This document shows, in pieces, positions 27,350 to 36,450 of a DNA stretch of 64,000 nucleotides. The DNA is from Prochlorococcus marinus str. MIT 9301. GTDB lineage: Bacteria > Cyanobacteriota > Cyanobacteriia > PCC-6307 > Cyanobiaceae. Below the pieces are notes generated by a model. It did not search any database, was not told the DNA's origin, and was given only the letters and a program-made list of their open reading frames with translations. Every line of letters starts with the position of its first letter. The stretch's first letter is position 1. Where the stretch lies: contig NC_009091.1 of the NCBI RefSeq assembly GCF_000015965.1, positions 1,577,880-1,641,879 of the forward strand, written 5' to 3'. A program made the position numbers and the translations under genes.

Positions 27350-29146
27350 ATGAGAAACAAAATTTGCAAAGAACTCAATAATACAGATATTGGTAAATTA
27401 GTTAATTTATGCGGATGGGTAGATAGAAGAAGAGATCATGGTGGTGTAATTTTTATTGATTTAAGAGACCATAGTGGATTCCTACAAATAACAATTAATC
27501 CCGATGATGGTGCAGCTCTATTTAAACAGGCAGAAACTCTAAGAAATGAGACAGTAATAATGGTTAGCGGAATTATTAATGAAAGGCCCAAAGATTCCAT
27601 AAATACAAATTTAAGTACTGGAGAGTTAGAGCTTAAGGTTAAAGATTTGCAAATTCTCAACCAGATTAAAAAAAACTTACCTTTTCCAGTGTCTATTCAT
27701 GATTATGAAAATACAAAAGAAGAACTCAGATTAAAATATAGGTACCTTGATTTAAGAAGGGGAAAATTACTAGAAAATTTAAAAACAAGACATAAGATTA
27801 TTAAAGTTGCTAGAGAATTTCTTGATAATTTTGGATTTACAGAAGTTGAGACTCCATTACTTACAAAATCAACTCCAGAAGGCGCACGCGATTTTCTTGT
27901 TCCTGCACGTCTTTCAAATGGAGAATTTTTTGCTTTACCTCAATCCCCACAACTATTTAAACAACTTTTAATGGTTGGAGGCCTGGACAAGTATTATCAA
28001 ATCGCAAAATGTTTCCGTGATGAAGACTTAAGGGCAGATAGACAGCCAGAGTTTACTCAATTAGATATTGAGATGAGCTTTATTAGTGAAGAAGAAATAA
28101 TTTCTTTTAATGAAAGTCTCATAAAAAAAATATGGAAAGAAGTTTTAAATATTAAATTTAATAATGCTTTTCCAAGAATGTCATGGCAGGAAGCAATGGA
28201 TAATTATGGCACTGATAGACCAGATACTAGATATCAAATGTTATTAAAAGATTTAGGAGGAATATTAGGTGATATTGGATTTAATATTTTTACCAAGGCA
28301 ATTAAGTCTGGAGGTTATATAAAATCCATAACAGTAAAAGGAGGTAATTCAAGTATTAGCAACGTAAGAATTAAACCAGGTGGTGATATCTTCCAAGTAG
28401 CTAAAGATGCAGGAGCTGGAGGTTTGGCCTTTATAAGGGTTAAAGGAGATGAGCTTGAGACTATTGGGGCAATTAAAAATAATTTAAGTGAAGAGCATAT
28501 AGCTGATATTTTAAAAATCACAGAAGCAAAAGATGGAGACTTAATCCTTTTAGGAGCTGGAGATAAACTAATTGTCAATCAGTCATTAGATAGGGTCAGA
28601 CAATATATCGCAAAAGACTTAAATCTCATTGATAAAAGTAAATGGAATTTCTTATGGGTAACTGACTTCCCGATGTTTGAGAGAAATGAAGAGGAAAATA
28701 GATATGAAGCTTTGCATCATCCTTTTTGTTCTCCAAAAAATATAAAATCAAAAGATTCTGAAAACTTGAAAAAAGAAATTGAGAGCTCTACAGCAAATGC
28801 TTATGACTTAGTTCTTAATGGATTGGAGTTAGGAGGTGGCTCTTTACGTATTCATGAAGCGAACTTACAAAGAGAGGTTCTTAAAATGGTAGGACTTACT
28901 GATAAAGAAATTGATGAAAAATTTGGATTTTTAATAGAAGCATTAGAAATGGGTGCTCCTCCTCATGGTGGAATAGCGTTTGGATTAGATCGTATTACCA
29001 TGCTGATCATTGGTACAGATTCAATCAGAGAAACAATTGCTTTTCCAAAAAATCAGCAAGCAAAATGTCTTCTCACAAATGCACCTTCAAATGTCTCTGA
29101 ATCACAATTAAAAGAATTAGATATTGAAATAACAATTGATGAATAA
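27350..29146 (+). CDS. aspS: Aspartyl-tRNA synthetase
   Basis: This class II synthetase has 598 residues, the bacterial size with the inserted GAD domain. The N-terminal OB-fold has [20 protein letters not shown]. Motif 2 is [20 protein letters not shown], preceded by [16 protein letters not shown]. Motif 3 is the C-terminal [14 protein letters not shown]. The GAD insertion lies at roughly residues 290-420. Many cyanobacterial AspRS enzymes also charge tRNA-Asn, which cannot be decided by eye. It follows gcvT by 55 bases and precedes pyrG by 75. Confidence 0.97.
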   Translation: MRNKICKELNNTDIGKLVNLCGWVDRRRDHGGVIFIDLRDHSGFLQITINPDDGAALFKQAETLRNETVIMVSGIINERPKDSINTNLSTGELELKVKDLQILNQIKKNLPFPVSIHDYENTKEELRLKYRYLDLRRGKLLENLKTRHKIIKVAREFLDNFGFTEVETPLLTKSTPEGARDFLVPARLSNGEFFALPQSPQLFKQLLMVGGLDKYYQIAKCFRDEDLRADRQPEFTQLDIEMSFISEEEIISFNESLIKKIWKEVLNIKFNNAFPRMSWQEAMDNYGTDRPDTRYQMLLKDLGGILGDIGFNIFTKAIKSGGYIKSITVKGGNSSISNVRIKPGGDIFQVAKDAGAGGLAFIRVKGDELETIGAIKNNLSEEHIADILKITEAKDGDLILLGAGDKLIVNQSLDRVRQYIAKDLNLIDKSKWNFLWVTDFPMFERNEEENRYEALHHPFCSPKNIKSKDSENLKKEIESSTANAYDLVLNGLELGGGSLRIHEANLQREVLKMVGLTDKEIDEKFGFLIEALEMGAPPHGGIAFGLDRITMLIIGTDSIRETIAFPKNQQAKCLLTNAPSNVSESQLKELDIEITIDE

Positions 29147-29191
29147 GAATATATATGGATGTACTAAAAGTTTTTTGTTTAAATAAAATAT

Positions 29192-29212
29192 AAGGAGGCT
29201 GTGCTTAATTAA
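29192..29212 (+). promoter_or_regulatory. Shine-Dalgarno plus three-codon minimal ORF before pyrG
   Basis: A strong AAGGAGG at 29192-29198 is followed two bases later by GTG CTT AAT TAA (29201-29212). This frame is the same as pyrG, whose ATG lies at 29222. The strong ribosome site is thus badly placed for pyrG (23 bases away) and closer to the tiny ORF, although the two-base spacing is shorter than usual. It may act as a ribosome landing or leader signal; function is inferred. Confidence 0.35.
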
Positions 29213-29221
29213 AAATATTTA

Positions 29222-30832
29222 ATGTCAAAATTTGTATTTGTCACCGGAGGAGTTGTTTCTAGCATTGGAAAAGGAATTGTAGCTGCAAGCTTAGGAAGAT
29301 TATTAAAGTCCAGAGGATATAGTGTTTCAATATTAAAACTAGATCCATATCTAAATGTTGATCCAGGCACAATGAGTCCTTTCCAACATGGAGAAGTATT
29401 TGTAACCGAAGATGGGGCTGAAACCGATCTAGATTTAGGTCACTATGAAAGATTTACTGATACTGCAATGACTAGGTTAAATAGTGTGACTACGGGATCT
29501 ATCTATCAAGCAGTTATCAATAAAGAAAGAAGAGGTAGTTATAACGGTGGAACTGTGCAAGTAATACCTCATATAACAGGAGAAATAAGAGAAAGAATTC
29601 ATAGAGTAGCCGCCAACAGTAATGCAGATATTATTATTACTGAAATTGGTGGAACAGTTGGTGATATTGAATCTCTACCTTTTTTAGAGGCAATAAGAGA
29701 ATTCAAAAATGATGTCAATAGGAACGATGTTGCATACATTCACGTAACATTACTTCCTTACATCAAAACCTCTGGCGAAATAAAAACTAAACCAACACAG
29801 CATTCAGTTAAAGAATTAAGATCAATTGGAATTCAGCCAGATTTACTTGTATGCCGAAGTGATAAATCTATCAATGAAGCTCTAAAAAAGAAGCTTAGTG
29901 GTTTTTGCGGTGTCAGTATTAACTCTGTAATTGAAGCTTTAGACGCAGACAGTATTTATTCGGTACCTCTTTCTTTAAAAAAAGAAGGTTTATGCAAAGA
30001 AACCTTGAATTATCTAGAACTTGAAGATAAAAAATGTGATTTGAAAAATTGGGAGCAACTAATACACAACCTAAGAAATCCTGGAGGTCCAATCAAAGTT
30101 GCTTTAGTAGGTAAATATATTGAACTTGGAGATGCATATTTATCTGTAGTTGAAGCTTTAAGACATGCATGCATTGAACAAAAAGCTTTATTAGATTTAC
30201 ATTGGGTGAGTGCTGAAATGATAGAAAAAAATTCAGCAGAAACTTACTTAAATGAAGTTGATGCAATTGTCGTACCCGGAGGATTTGGCAATAGAGGAGT
30301 CAATGGAAAAATTGCGGCTATAAAATTCGCAAGAGAAAATAAAATTCCCTTTTTAGGTTTGTGCCTTGGTATGCAATGTGCAGTTATTGAATGGGCCAGG
30401 AATGTAGCTCATCTTCCAGATGCATCTAGTTCAGAACTAGACCCAAACACTCCCAATCCAGTGATACATTTATTACCAGAACAGCAAGATGTAGTTGATT
30501 TAGGTGGAACAATGAGACTTGGAGTATATCCATGTAGATTGACAAAAAATACAACTGGAAAAAACTTATATGATGAGGATGTTATTTATGAGAGACATCG
30601 ACATAGATACGAATTTAATAATTACTATAAACAAAGTTTTTTAGATTCTGGATACAAAATTAGTGGTACATCACCAGATGGCAGATTAGTTGAGTTAATT
30701 GAGTTGGAAAATCATCCTTACTTCTTAGCATGTCAATATCATCCCGAGTTTTTATCAAGACCTGGCAAACCTCATCCTTTATTTAAAGGTTTAATAAAAG
30801 CCTCTCAAGATAAGTTAACTCAATCAAATTAA
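29222..30832 (+). CDS. pyrG: CTP synthase
   Basis: PyrG aminates UTP to CTP with glutamine. The 536-residue protein has the N-terminal synthetase domain, with [20 protein letters not shown] for ATP binding and [13 protein letters not shown] residues in [20 protein letters not shown]. The C-terminal class I glutaminase domain has the nucleophile Cys in [17 protein letters not shown] and the His-Glu pair in [12 protein letters not shown]. Length is typical. The only strong Shine-Dalgarno site upstream is 23 bases from the ATG and serves a minimal ORF. queE follows after 26 bases. Confidence 0.97.
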   Translation: MSKFVFVTGGVVSSIGKGIVAASLGRLLKSRGYSVSILKLDPYLNVDPGTMSPFQHGEVFVTEDGAETDLDLGHYERFTDTAMTRLNSVTTGSIYQAVINKERRGSYNGGTVQVIPHITGEIRERIHRVAANSNADIIITEIGGTVGDIESLPFLEAIREFKNDVNRNDVAYIHVTLLPYIKTSGEIKTKPTQHSVKELRSIGIQPDLLVCRSDKSINEALKKKLSGFCGVSINSVIEALDADSIYSVPLSLKKEGLCKETLNYLELEDKKCDLKNWEQLIHNLRNPGGPIKVALVGKYIELGDAYLSVVEALRHACIEQKALLDLHWVSAEMIEKNSAETYLNEVDAIVVPGGFGNRGVNGKIAAIKFARENKIPFLGLCLGMQCAVIEWARNVAHLPDASSSELDPNTPNPVIHLLPEQQDVVDLGGTMRLGVYPCRLTKNTTGKNLYDEDVIYERHRHRYEFNNYYKQSFLDSGYKISGTSPDGRLVELIELENHPYFLACQYHPEFLSRPGKPHPLFKGLIKASQDKLTQSN

Positions 30833-30858
30833 TATTCTTTATTTTTTTGAATGAAAAA

Positions 30859-31530
30859 ATGACAAATTTTTTACCATTAGTCGAACAATTTCATTCATTA
30901 CAAGGTGAAGGTTATCACGCTGGAAAAAGTGCTTTTTTTGTAAGATTAGCTGGATGTAAAGTTGGATGTTCGTGGTGCGATACCAAGAATTCATGGGACG
31001 AGAAAAAATACCCTTCTATATCAATTGAAAAAATAATAGATCGAATAAAAATTGCCAGAGAAAAAGGAGCATCTTTTTGCGTTATTACTGGTGGTGAACC
31101 TTTACAACATAACTTAGATAATTTTTGCAAAGCTATAAAAAAAATGACTATGGGAGAAGAACTAAAGCCAATGAAGATTCATATTGAAACAAGTGGAGTT
31201 AATTCGATATCGGGAAGCTATGACTGGATTACTTTATCTCCTAAAAGACACTCACCTCCAAAAAGTTATTTTTTAAAAAACTGCAATGAAATCAAAATAA
31301 TCATAAATGAAATAGAAGATATTGAATTTGCTATACAAATAAAAAAAGAAACTTTAAAACAATATCACCCCTCTAAAAGCGAAGATGGCTTAAAAAAAGA
31401 AGATAAAATTTTTTATTTACAGCCAGCATGGAACAATGCGAATGGTTTTTCTCTTGCTATTGATTTCGTAAAAAATAACCCCGATTGGAAATTGAGCCTT
31501 CAAACTCACAAATACTTAAAAATTAATTGA
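30859..31530 (+). CDS. queE: 7-carboxy-7-deazaguanine synthase
   Basis: QueE is a radical SAM enzyme that contracts 6-carboxytetrahydropterin to 7-carboxy-7-deazaguanine, a step toward preQ0 and queuosine. From the ATG at 30859 the product has 223 residues. The Fe4S4 cysteines are Cys33, Cys37 and Cys40 in CKVGCSWC, preceded by EQFHSLQGEGYHAGKSAFFV and followed by FCVITGGEPLQ. A TTG 12 bases upstream is an alternative start. It lies six bases before queC, the next enzyme of the pathway. Confidence 0.93.
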   Translation: MTNFLPLVEQFHSLQGEGYHAGKSAFFVRLAGCKVGCSWCDTKNSWDEKKYPSISIEKIIDRIKIAREKGASFCVITGGEPLQHNLDNFCKAIKKMTMGEELKPMKIHIETSGVNSISGSYDWITLSPKRHSPPKSYFLKNCNEIKIIINEIEDIEFAIQIKKETLKQYHPSKSEDGLKKEDKIFYLQPAWNNANGFSLAIDFVKNNPDWKLSLQTHKYLKIN

Positions 31531-31536
31531 AATCAT

Positions 31537-32211
31537 ATGAATCTTAAAAATAAATCGATAGTAGTTTTATTATCTGGAGGTTTAGATTCTTCTACAGTTA
31601 CTGGTATCGCAAAAAAATCCGAAGCTAAAATTTTTGGCCTTTCATTTGACTACGGTCAACGTCATAAAAAAGAATTAAATTCTGCATCAATAATTGCAAA
31701 ACACTTTGATATCGAAGAATTTAAAATCATTAAGCTTGACTTATCTTTATGGGGAGGCTCGTCATTGACTGATTCTCAAAAAAATATTCCGATAGAAGGA
31801 GTACAAGCTAATAAAATTCCTAATACTTATGTTCCCGGAAGAAATACTATATTTATTTCCGTTGCACTAAGTTATGCCGAAGCAATAGATGCTGATTTTA
31901 TAGGATTAGGAGTTAATGCACTTGATTATTCAGGTTATCCAGATTGCAGACCTGACTACATTAAAAAATTTCAAGAATTAGCAGATTTAGCCAATAAAAG
32001 AGGAAGAGAAAATAATCCAATAAAACTTTGGACACCACTATTAGATTTAAATAAAGAGGAAATTATTAAATTAGCTTTTGATAATCATGTCCCTTTTGAT
32101 AAAACATGGAGTTGTTATTCGGGTAATTCAAAACCATGCGGTAAGTGTGATAGCTGCAGAATTAGAAATGCCGCTTATGAAAAATGGCTTAATAACAAAA
32201 ATAAAAAATGA
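31537..32211 (+). CDS. queC: 7-cyano-7-deazaguanine synthase
   Basis: QueC turns 7-carboxy-7-deazaguanine into preQ0 using ATP and ammonia. The 224-residue protein has the PP-loop SGGLDSST at residues 13-20, GLSFDYGQRHKKEL and VPGRNTIFISVALSYAEAID. It also has the C-terminal zinc-binding cysteines in CYSGNSKPCGKCDSC. It follows queE by six bases and overlaps the pabB start by four bases (ATGA). Both queE/queC products and the folate genes after it draw on pterin-related metabolism. Confidence 0.95.
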   Translation: MNLKNKSIVVLLSGGLDSSTVTGIAKKSEAKIFGLSFDYGQRHKKELNSASIIAKHFDIEEFKIIKLDLSLWGGSSLTDSQKNIPIEGVQANKIPNTYVPGRNTIFISVALSYAEAIDADFIGLGVNALDYSGYPDCRPDYIKKFQELADLANKRGRENNPIKLWTPLLDLNKEEIIKLAFDNHVPFDKTWSCYSGNSKPCGKCDSCRIRNAAYEKWLNNKNKK

Positions 32212-33524
32212 AAATAAAAAAATTAATTCTAGAAAAATGGATAGATCCAGCACTGATTACGCATCATCTAACAAAAAAATTCGGAGATAAAGGGTTAGCT
32301 TGGCTAGACAGTGATGGTAAAGAAAATGGGGAATGGTCAATAATAGGAATAAAACCTAAAAAAATAATACAATCAAGAGATATCAATAACTTAGACAAAA
32401 CTAATAATCCATTTAACAATTTAAAAAATATTGAAAAAGGATTTTGGATCGGATGGTTAAGTTATGAAGCTGGAGTTTACATAGAACCCAAAAACCCATG
32501 GCGAAAATCTAATATGGCAACTTTATGGATTGCGTCATATGATCCAATCATTAAATGTAATCTAATAAAAAAAGAAATAATTATCGAAGGCACAAACTCA
32601 TCTGAACTGATGAAATTTAAAAATACAATAGACAATATAAAAAATATTGAAGAAGAAAATATTATTAAAACAAATTTAAATTTTGATTTTTCAAAAATAA
32701 ATTTGGACGAAATGGCTGAAAAATTTCAGAAAAATATTCTAAAATTAAAGAAATTAATTTCTGAAGGGGATATATTTCAAGCAAACCTAACAACTAAATG
32801 CGAGATTGAATCTTCCAAAAATTATAATCCTTTAGATATTTATTTAAAAATAAGAAGGAAATTAAGAGCTCCATTTGGAGGAATAATAATCAATAATGAT
32901 AATCATAATGAGGCGGTATTATCTACCTCCCCAGAAAGATTTATAAAAATAGATAATAAAAGTTTTGTAGAATCAAGACCTATTAAAGGAACTAGATCCA
33001 GAGATAAGGATTTAAATCAAGACGCACTAAATGCTATCGATTTAATAACGAACGAAAAAGATAGAGCCGAAAATATTATGATTGTTGACCTAATAAGAAA
33101 TGATTTAAGTAAAGTTTGCGAAACAGGAAGTATTATGGTGCCAGAAATATTAAAACTTGAAAGTTTCTTAAAAGTTCATCATCTAACTTCAGTAATCAGA
33201 GGCAAATTAAAAAAAAACAAGAACTGGATTGATTTACTAAAAGCTTGTTGGCCAGGGGGCTCAATAACTGGAGCACCTAAATTAAGATCATGCCAGAGAC
33301 TTTTTGAATTAGAAGAATATGAACGCGGACCATACTGTGGCTCGTTTTTGAAGCTTGACTGGAATGGAGAGTTTGACAGCAATATACTAATAAGATCATT
33401 TTTAATTAAAGACAAAAAAATCAGTATATATGCTGGTTGCGGAATAGTTATTGACTCAAACCTTGAAGAGGAAACTAATGAACTAAAGTGGAAACTTTTA
33501 CCGTTAATTGATTCACTAAAATGA
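32208..33524 (+). CDS. pabB: Aminodeoxychorismate synthase component I (p-aminobenzoate synthesis)
   Basis: PabB aminates chorismate to 4-amino-4-deoxychorismate. The 438-residue protein belongs to the chorismate-binding family of TrpE and PabB. Two points favour PabB: ESRPIKGTRSRD (about residue 257) has the lysine that replaces alanine of TrpE PIAGT, and the next gene is pabC. Other motifs are GDIFQANLTT, NIMIVDLIRNDLSKV and PGGSITGAPKLRS. The start overlaps queC by four bases and its end overlaps pabC by four, so translation is coupled. The glutaminase subunit is not in the window. Confidence 0.9.
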   Translation: MKIKKLILEKWIDPALITHHLTKKFGDKGLAWLDSDGKENGEWSIIGIKPKKIIQSRDINNLDKTNNPFNNLKNIEKGFWIGWLSYEAGVYIEPKNPWRKSNMATLWIASYDPIIKCNLIKKEIIIEGTNSSELMKFKNTIDNIKNIEEENIIKTNLNFDFSKINLDEMAEKFQKNILKLKKLISEGDIFQANLTTKCEIESSKNYNPLDIYLKIRRKLRAPFGGIIINNDNHNEAVLSTSPERFIKIDNKSFVESRPIKGTRSRDKDLNQDALNAIDLITNEKDRAENIMIVDLIRNDLSKVCETGSIMVPEILKLESFLKVHHLTSVIRGKLKKNKNWIDLLKACWPGGSITGAPKLRSCQRLFELEEYERGPYCGSFLKLDWNGEFDSNILIRSFLIKDKKISIYAGCGIVIDSNLEEETNELKWKLLPLIDSLK

Positions 33525-34348
33525 TTGATACATTAGGCTGGTACAAGGATCAATGGTTGGATATTGATAGAATATTTATTGCTGCTAATAATAGAGGATT
33601 AAAATTTGCTGATGGTATATTTGAAACCATTTTGATAAAAGAAAATAAACCTATTCTTTTAGATGACCATCTGAAAAGGTTAGAAAAAAGTAGCAAGATT
33701 TTAAATATTAATCTCAAAATAAATAAATTAACTTTGAGACAACTTATTAACGATGGAATTAGAAAGTTATCGCTTAAAAATGATCAATTTGCTTCAGTAA
33801 GAATAAACTATAGTCGAGGAACTAATAAAGGTAGAACACTAACAATTGATAGCACTTCAAAGACAAAAGATTTGGATAATTTATGGCTTGAGTTCTATAA
33901 AATAGAGCCAAATTTTAATCCGATAAGTGTTTGCATTAGTCAAAGGGAAAAAATAAATGAATTTAGTCTTATAAGTAAATGCAAAACATTTTCATATAAT
34001 CAGGCAATACAAGTTTTGACAGAAGCTCATGAAAAATCATTTGATGATTCTATCCTTTTGAATACGTCAGGTGAACTTTGTTGTGGAAGTACATTTAATC
34101 TTCTAATTAAAAGAAATAATCAATGGATAACTCCTAGAAAAGAGAGCGGCTGTTTAGAGGGGATTATGGTTTCTAAAGCTTTAAGATTGAAAATTGTCAA
34201 AGAAGAATTAATTGTTCCAGAATTTCAAAATGATGACATAATATTTGCAATTAATAGCTTATCTTGCAGACAAATTTATCAAGTCAATGATTTAAAGCTT
34301 TACCCTAAACTCGATCCAATTTACTTTTGGGACTTATTGTATAGTTGA
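33521..34348 (+). CDS. pabC: 4-amino-4-deoxychorismate lyase (PLP fold type IV)
   Basis: PabC releases pyruvate from aminodeoxychorismate to give p-aminobenzoate for folate. The 275-residue protein fits the class IV aminotransferase/lyase family: GLKFADGIFETILIKENKPI near residue 30, the likely PLP lysine in ISKCKTFSYNQAIQ, and ELCCGSTFNLLI. It is four-base coupled to pabB, which supports lyase over branched-chain aminotransferase. Its 3' end overlaps the convergent cobA gene by 28 bases. Confidence 0.88.
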   Translation: MIDTLGWYKDQWLDIDRIFIAANNRGLKFADGIFETILIKENKPILLDDHLKRLEKSSKILNINLKINKLTLRQLINDGIRKLSLKNDQFASVRINYSRGTNKGRTLTIDSTSKTKDLDNLWLEFYKIEPNFNPISVCISQREKINEFSLISKCKTFSYNQAIQVLTEAHEKSFDDSILLNTSGELCCGSTFNLLIKRNNQWITPRKESGCLEGIMVSKALRLKIVKEELIVPEFQNDDIIFAINSLSCRQIYQVNDLKLYPKLDPIYFWDLLYS

Positions 34349-35136
34349 ACTTTATTAATATCTGGTAAATCGACATCAGATACTTTCGTTATATCGTTAT
34401 TAACCTTAAATTCAACAATTTTTCCAATAATGATAATCGATGGAGATAAAAATTCTTTATCTTTGATTTTATCTGGGAGATTATCTAAATTCTCAATCAA
34501 ACATTTTTGATTTTTTAAAGTAGCCTCTTGAATAACAGCGCATTTAGTATTCCTATCTAAACCACCTAGTATTAATTCTTCAACAATAAATTCAATATTT
34601 TTTATACCCATAAAAATTACTAAGCTATCTGATGATTTAGCTAGATCTCTCCAATTAACACTCTTTCTTTCCTTATCAACACGTTCATGACCAGTTACGA
34701 AAGTCACGGAACTAGCAGCATCTCTATGGGTTAATGGAATACCAAAATATGTGGGGGCAGCTATCCCAGAAGTAATGCCAGGAACAATTTCAACTGAAAT
34801 TCCATTTTTTTCTAAAATCGATACCTCTTCACCACCCCTAGAAAAAACGAATGGATCTCCACCTTTAAGCCTTACAACATTTTTGCCTTCTTTTGCCAAT
34901 TTCAAAATAAGAGCATTAGTTTCAGCCTGAGGTACAGAACACTTCCCAGCTCTTTTGCCAACATGAAAAATTGCTGTATTTTTTCCTGCTTCTTTAGTTA
35001 TTTCATCTGGGATTAAAGCATCATGTACTAATGCATCACAGTTTTTGATTAGACGTAAAGCTTTTAGAGTTAGGAGCTCAGGGTCACCAGGACCAGCTCC
35101 AACTAAATAAACAATGCCAGGCACATTAATCTCCAT
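34321..35136 (-). CDS. cobA: Uroporphyrinogen-III C-methyltransferase
   Basis: This SAM enzyme methylates uroporphyrinogen III at C2 and C7 to precorrin-2, the branch point to cobalamin and siroheme. The 271-residue protein, counted from the ATG at 35136, shows VYLVGAGPGDPELLTLKAL, the signature VRLKGGDPFVFSRGGEE, and VTFVTGHE. A TTG six bases upstream is an alternative start. It is a single-domain enzyme, not a CysG fusion. The gene is divergent from an MFS transporter (30-base gap) and overlaps pabC tail to tail by 28 bases. Confidence 0.95.
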   Translation of the reverse strand: MEINVPGIVYLVGAGPGDPELLTLKALRLIKNCDALVHDALIPDEITKEAGKNTAIFHVGKRAGKCSVPQAETNALILKLAKEGKNVVRLKGGDPFVFSRGGEEVSILEKNGISVEIVPGITSGIAAPTYFGIPLTHRDAASSVTFVTGHERVDKERKSVNWRDLAKSSDSLVIFMGIKNIEFIVEELILGGLDRNTKCAVIQEATLKNQKCLIENLDNLPDKIKDKEFLSPSIIIIGKIVEFKVNNDITKVSDVDLPDINKVQLYNKSQK

Positions 35137-35166
35137 TAACAAGTATGGTAATAGAAGTTAATCGCA

Positions 35167-36450
35167 ATGAAGGTAAATATTGTGAAAAAAAGTTTATTGA
35201 AGCCAAATAAAAAATTTACTCTTCTGAGTGCTTTTATCACCCTTCTCAATGATCGATTAAGTGAAAGTATATTATTACCCATTTTACCCTCCTTTGTTTT
35301 ACTCTTTGACTCTAAAGCTAGTACATATGGCTTATTATCATGTACTTACCAGTTAGCCCAATTTACAGCTTCTCCTTTTATAGGACTTATGAGTGATAGA
35401 TACGGTAGAAGACCTGTCACTCTTTTTTGTATTACAGGTTCAGTAATAGGAATATCAATATTATCTTTTACAGTTCTTTTTAATTGGTCTAATTCAATAG
35501 CCTCTATCCCGCTATTTTTATTATTCTTAGCGAGACTCATTGACGGCTTAAGTGGTGGAACTGCAGCCACAGCAACAACTATTCTTGCAGACATTTCAAG
35601 CCCTGAAAAAAGAGCAAAAACATTTGGTCTTATTGGTGTAGCTTTTGGTTTAAGCTTTTTCTTAGGTAATATTTTCGTTGTAATATTTGCAAAAAATACA
35701 AACAATAACTTTATCATTCCAGTGTTAATAGCCTCAATGATTCCAATAATAAATTTCTTACTTGTATTTTTTTACTTACCAGAAACCAAGCCTAAAAGCG
35801 ACTCAAATAAAACAAAAACTATTTTAAAAAACCCTTTAAAAGAGCTATTTACAGTTTTCAAAGAAGAAAAGATTAAAAAATTATCATTAGCTTTTTTTAT
35901 TTACTTTATTGCTTTTACTGGATTGACCAATATCCTTATATTTTTCCTTCAAGAATCCTTAAACTGGACGACAAAAGCATCAAGTGGAACTCTGGTTGTA
36001 GTTGGAATCATTGCGATTATCGTACAGGGAGGACTAATTGGGCCTCTAGTAAAGAAATTTGGCGAAATGCGATTAACACTTATTGGGTCAGGCTTTATTC
36101 TTGTGGCATGTGCTCTTTTAATAACTGCCCCAAAAGATAATGCGACAATTAATATTTATTCAGCTGTTTCATTTTTAGCCGTTGGGGCAGGGTTAATTAC
36201 GCCCACCTTAAGAGCATTAATATCGAAGAAATTAGAAGTTGATAAACAAGGATCAATTTTAAGTAATCTTCAGGGTTTACAGAGCCTCGGAGGAGTTTTA
36301 GGAATTGCAATGGCAGGAAGGGTTTATGATGGTTTTGGTCCTAAATCACCTTTTATCGCTGGTTCCATAATCTTACTTTTCATGATATATCTTATTGCAG
36401 AGGGTAAAAGTAATAATTCTTTTAAAAATCAAAAATCAAAAGCATTTTAA
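35167..36450 (+). CDS. Major facilitator superfamily transporter, DHA1/TetA-like
   Basis: The 427-residue protein has about 12 hydrophobic segments and the MFS motif A GLMSDRYGRRPVTLFCITGS between the second and third. FLARLIDGLSGGTAATATTI and the following SPEKRAKTFGLIGVAFGLSF are typical of the DHA1 drug:proton antiporter group that includes TetA. The substrate cannot be told. Its stop codon overlaps the ppk start by one base (TAATG), so the two genes are coupled. The ATG at 35167 is followed by a short basic leader (KVNIVKKSLLKPNKK) on the cytoplasmic side. Confidence 0.9.
   Translation: MKVNIVKKSLLKPNKKFTLLSAFITLLNDRLSESILLPILPSFVLLFDSKASTYGLLSCTYQLAQFTASPFIGLMSDRYGRRPVTLFCITGSVIGISILSFTVLFNWSNSIASIPLFLLFLARLIDGLSGGTAATATTILADISSPEKRAKTFGLIGVAFGLSFFLGNIFVVIFAKNTNNNFIIPVLIASMIPIINFLLVFFYLPETKPKSDSNKTKTILKNPLKELFTVFKEEKIKKLSLAFFIYFIAFTGLTNILIFFLQESLNWTTKASSGTLVVVGIIAIIVQGGLIGPLVKKFGEMRLTLIGSGFILVACALLITAPKDNATINIYSAVSFLAVGAGLITPTLRALISKKLEVDKQGSILSNLQGLQSLGGVLGIAMAGRVYDGFGPKSPFIAGSIILLFMIYLIAEGKSNNSFKNQKSKAF

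Noticed and set aside
35346..35717. Minus-strand open frame of 123 codons inside the MFS gene
   Set aside because: It is antisense to conserved MFS motifs and is a mirror frame of hydrophobic codons.
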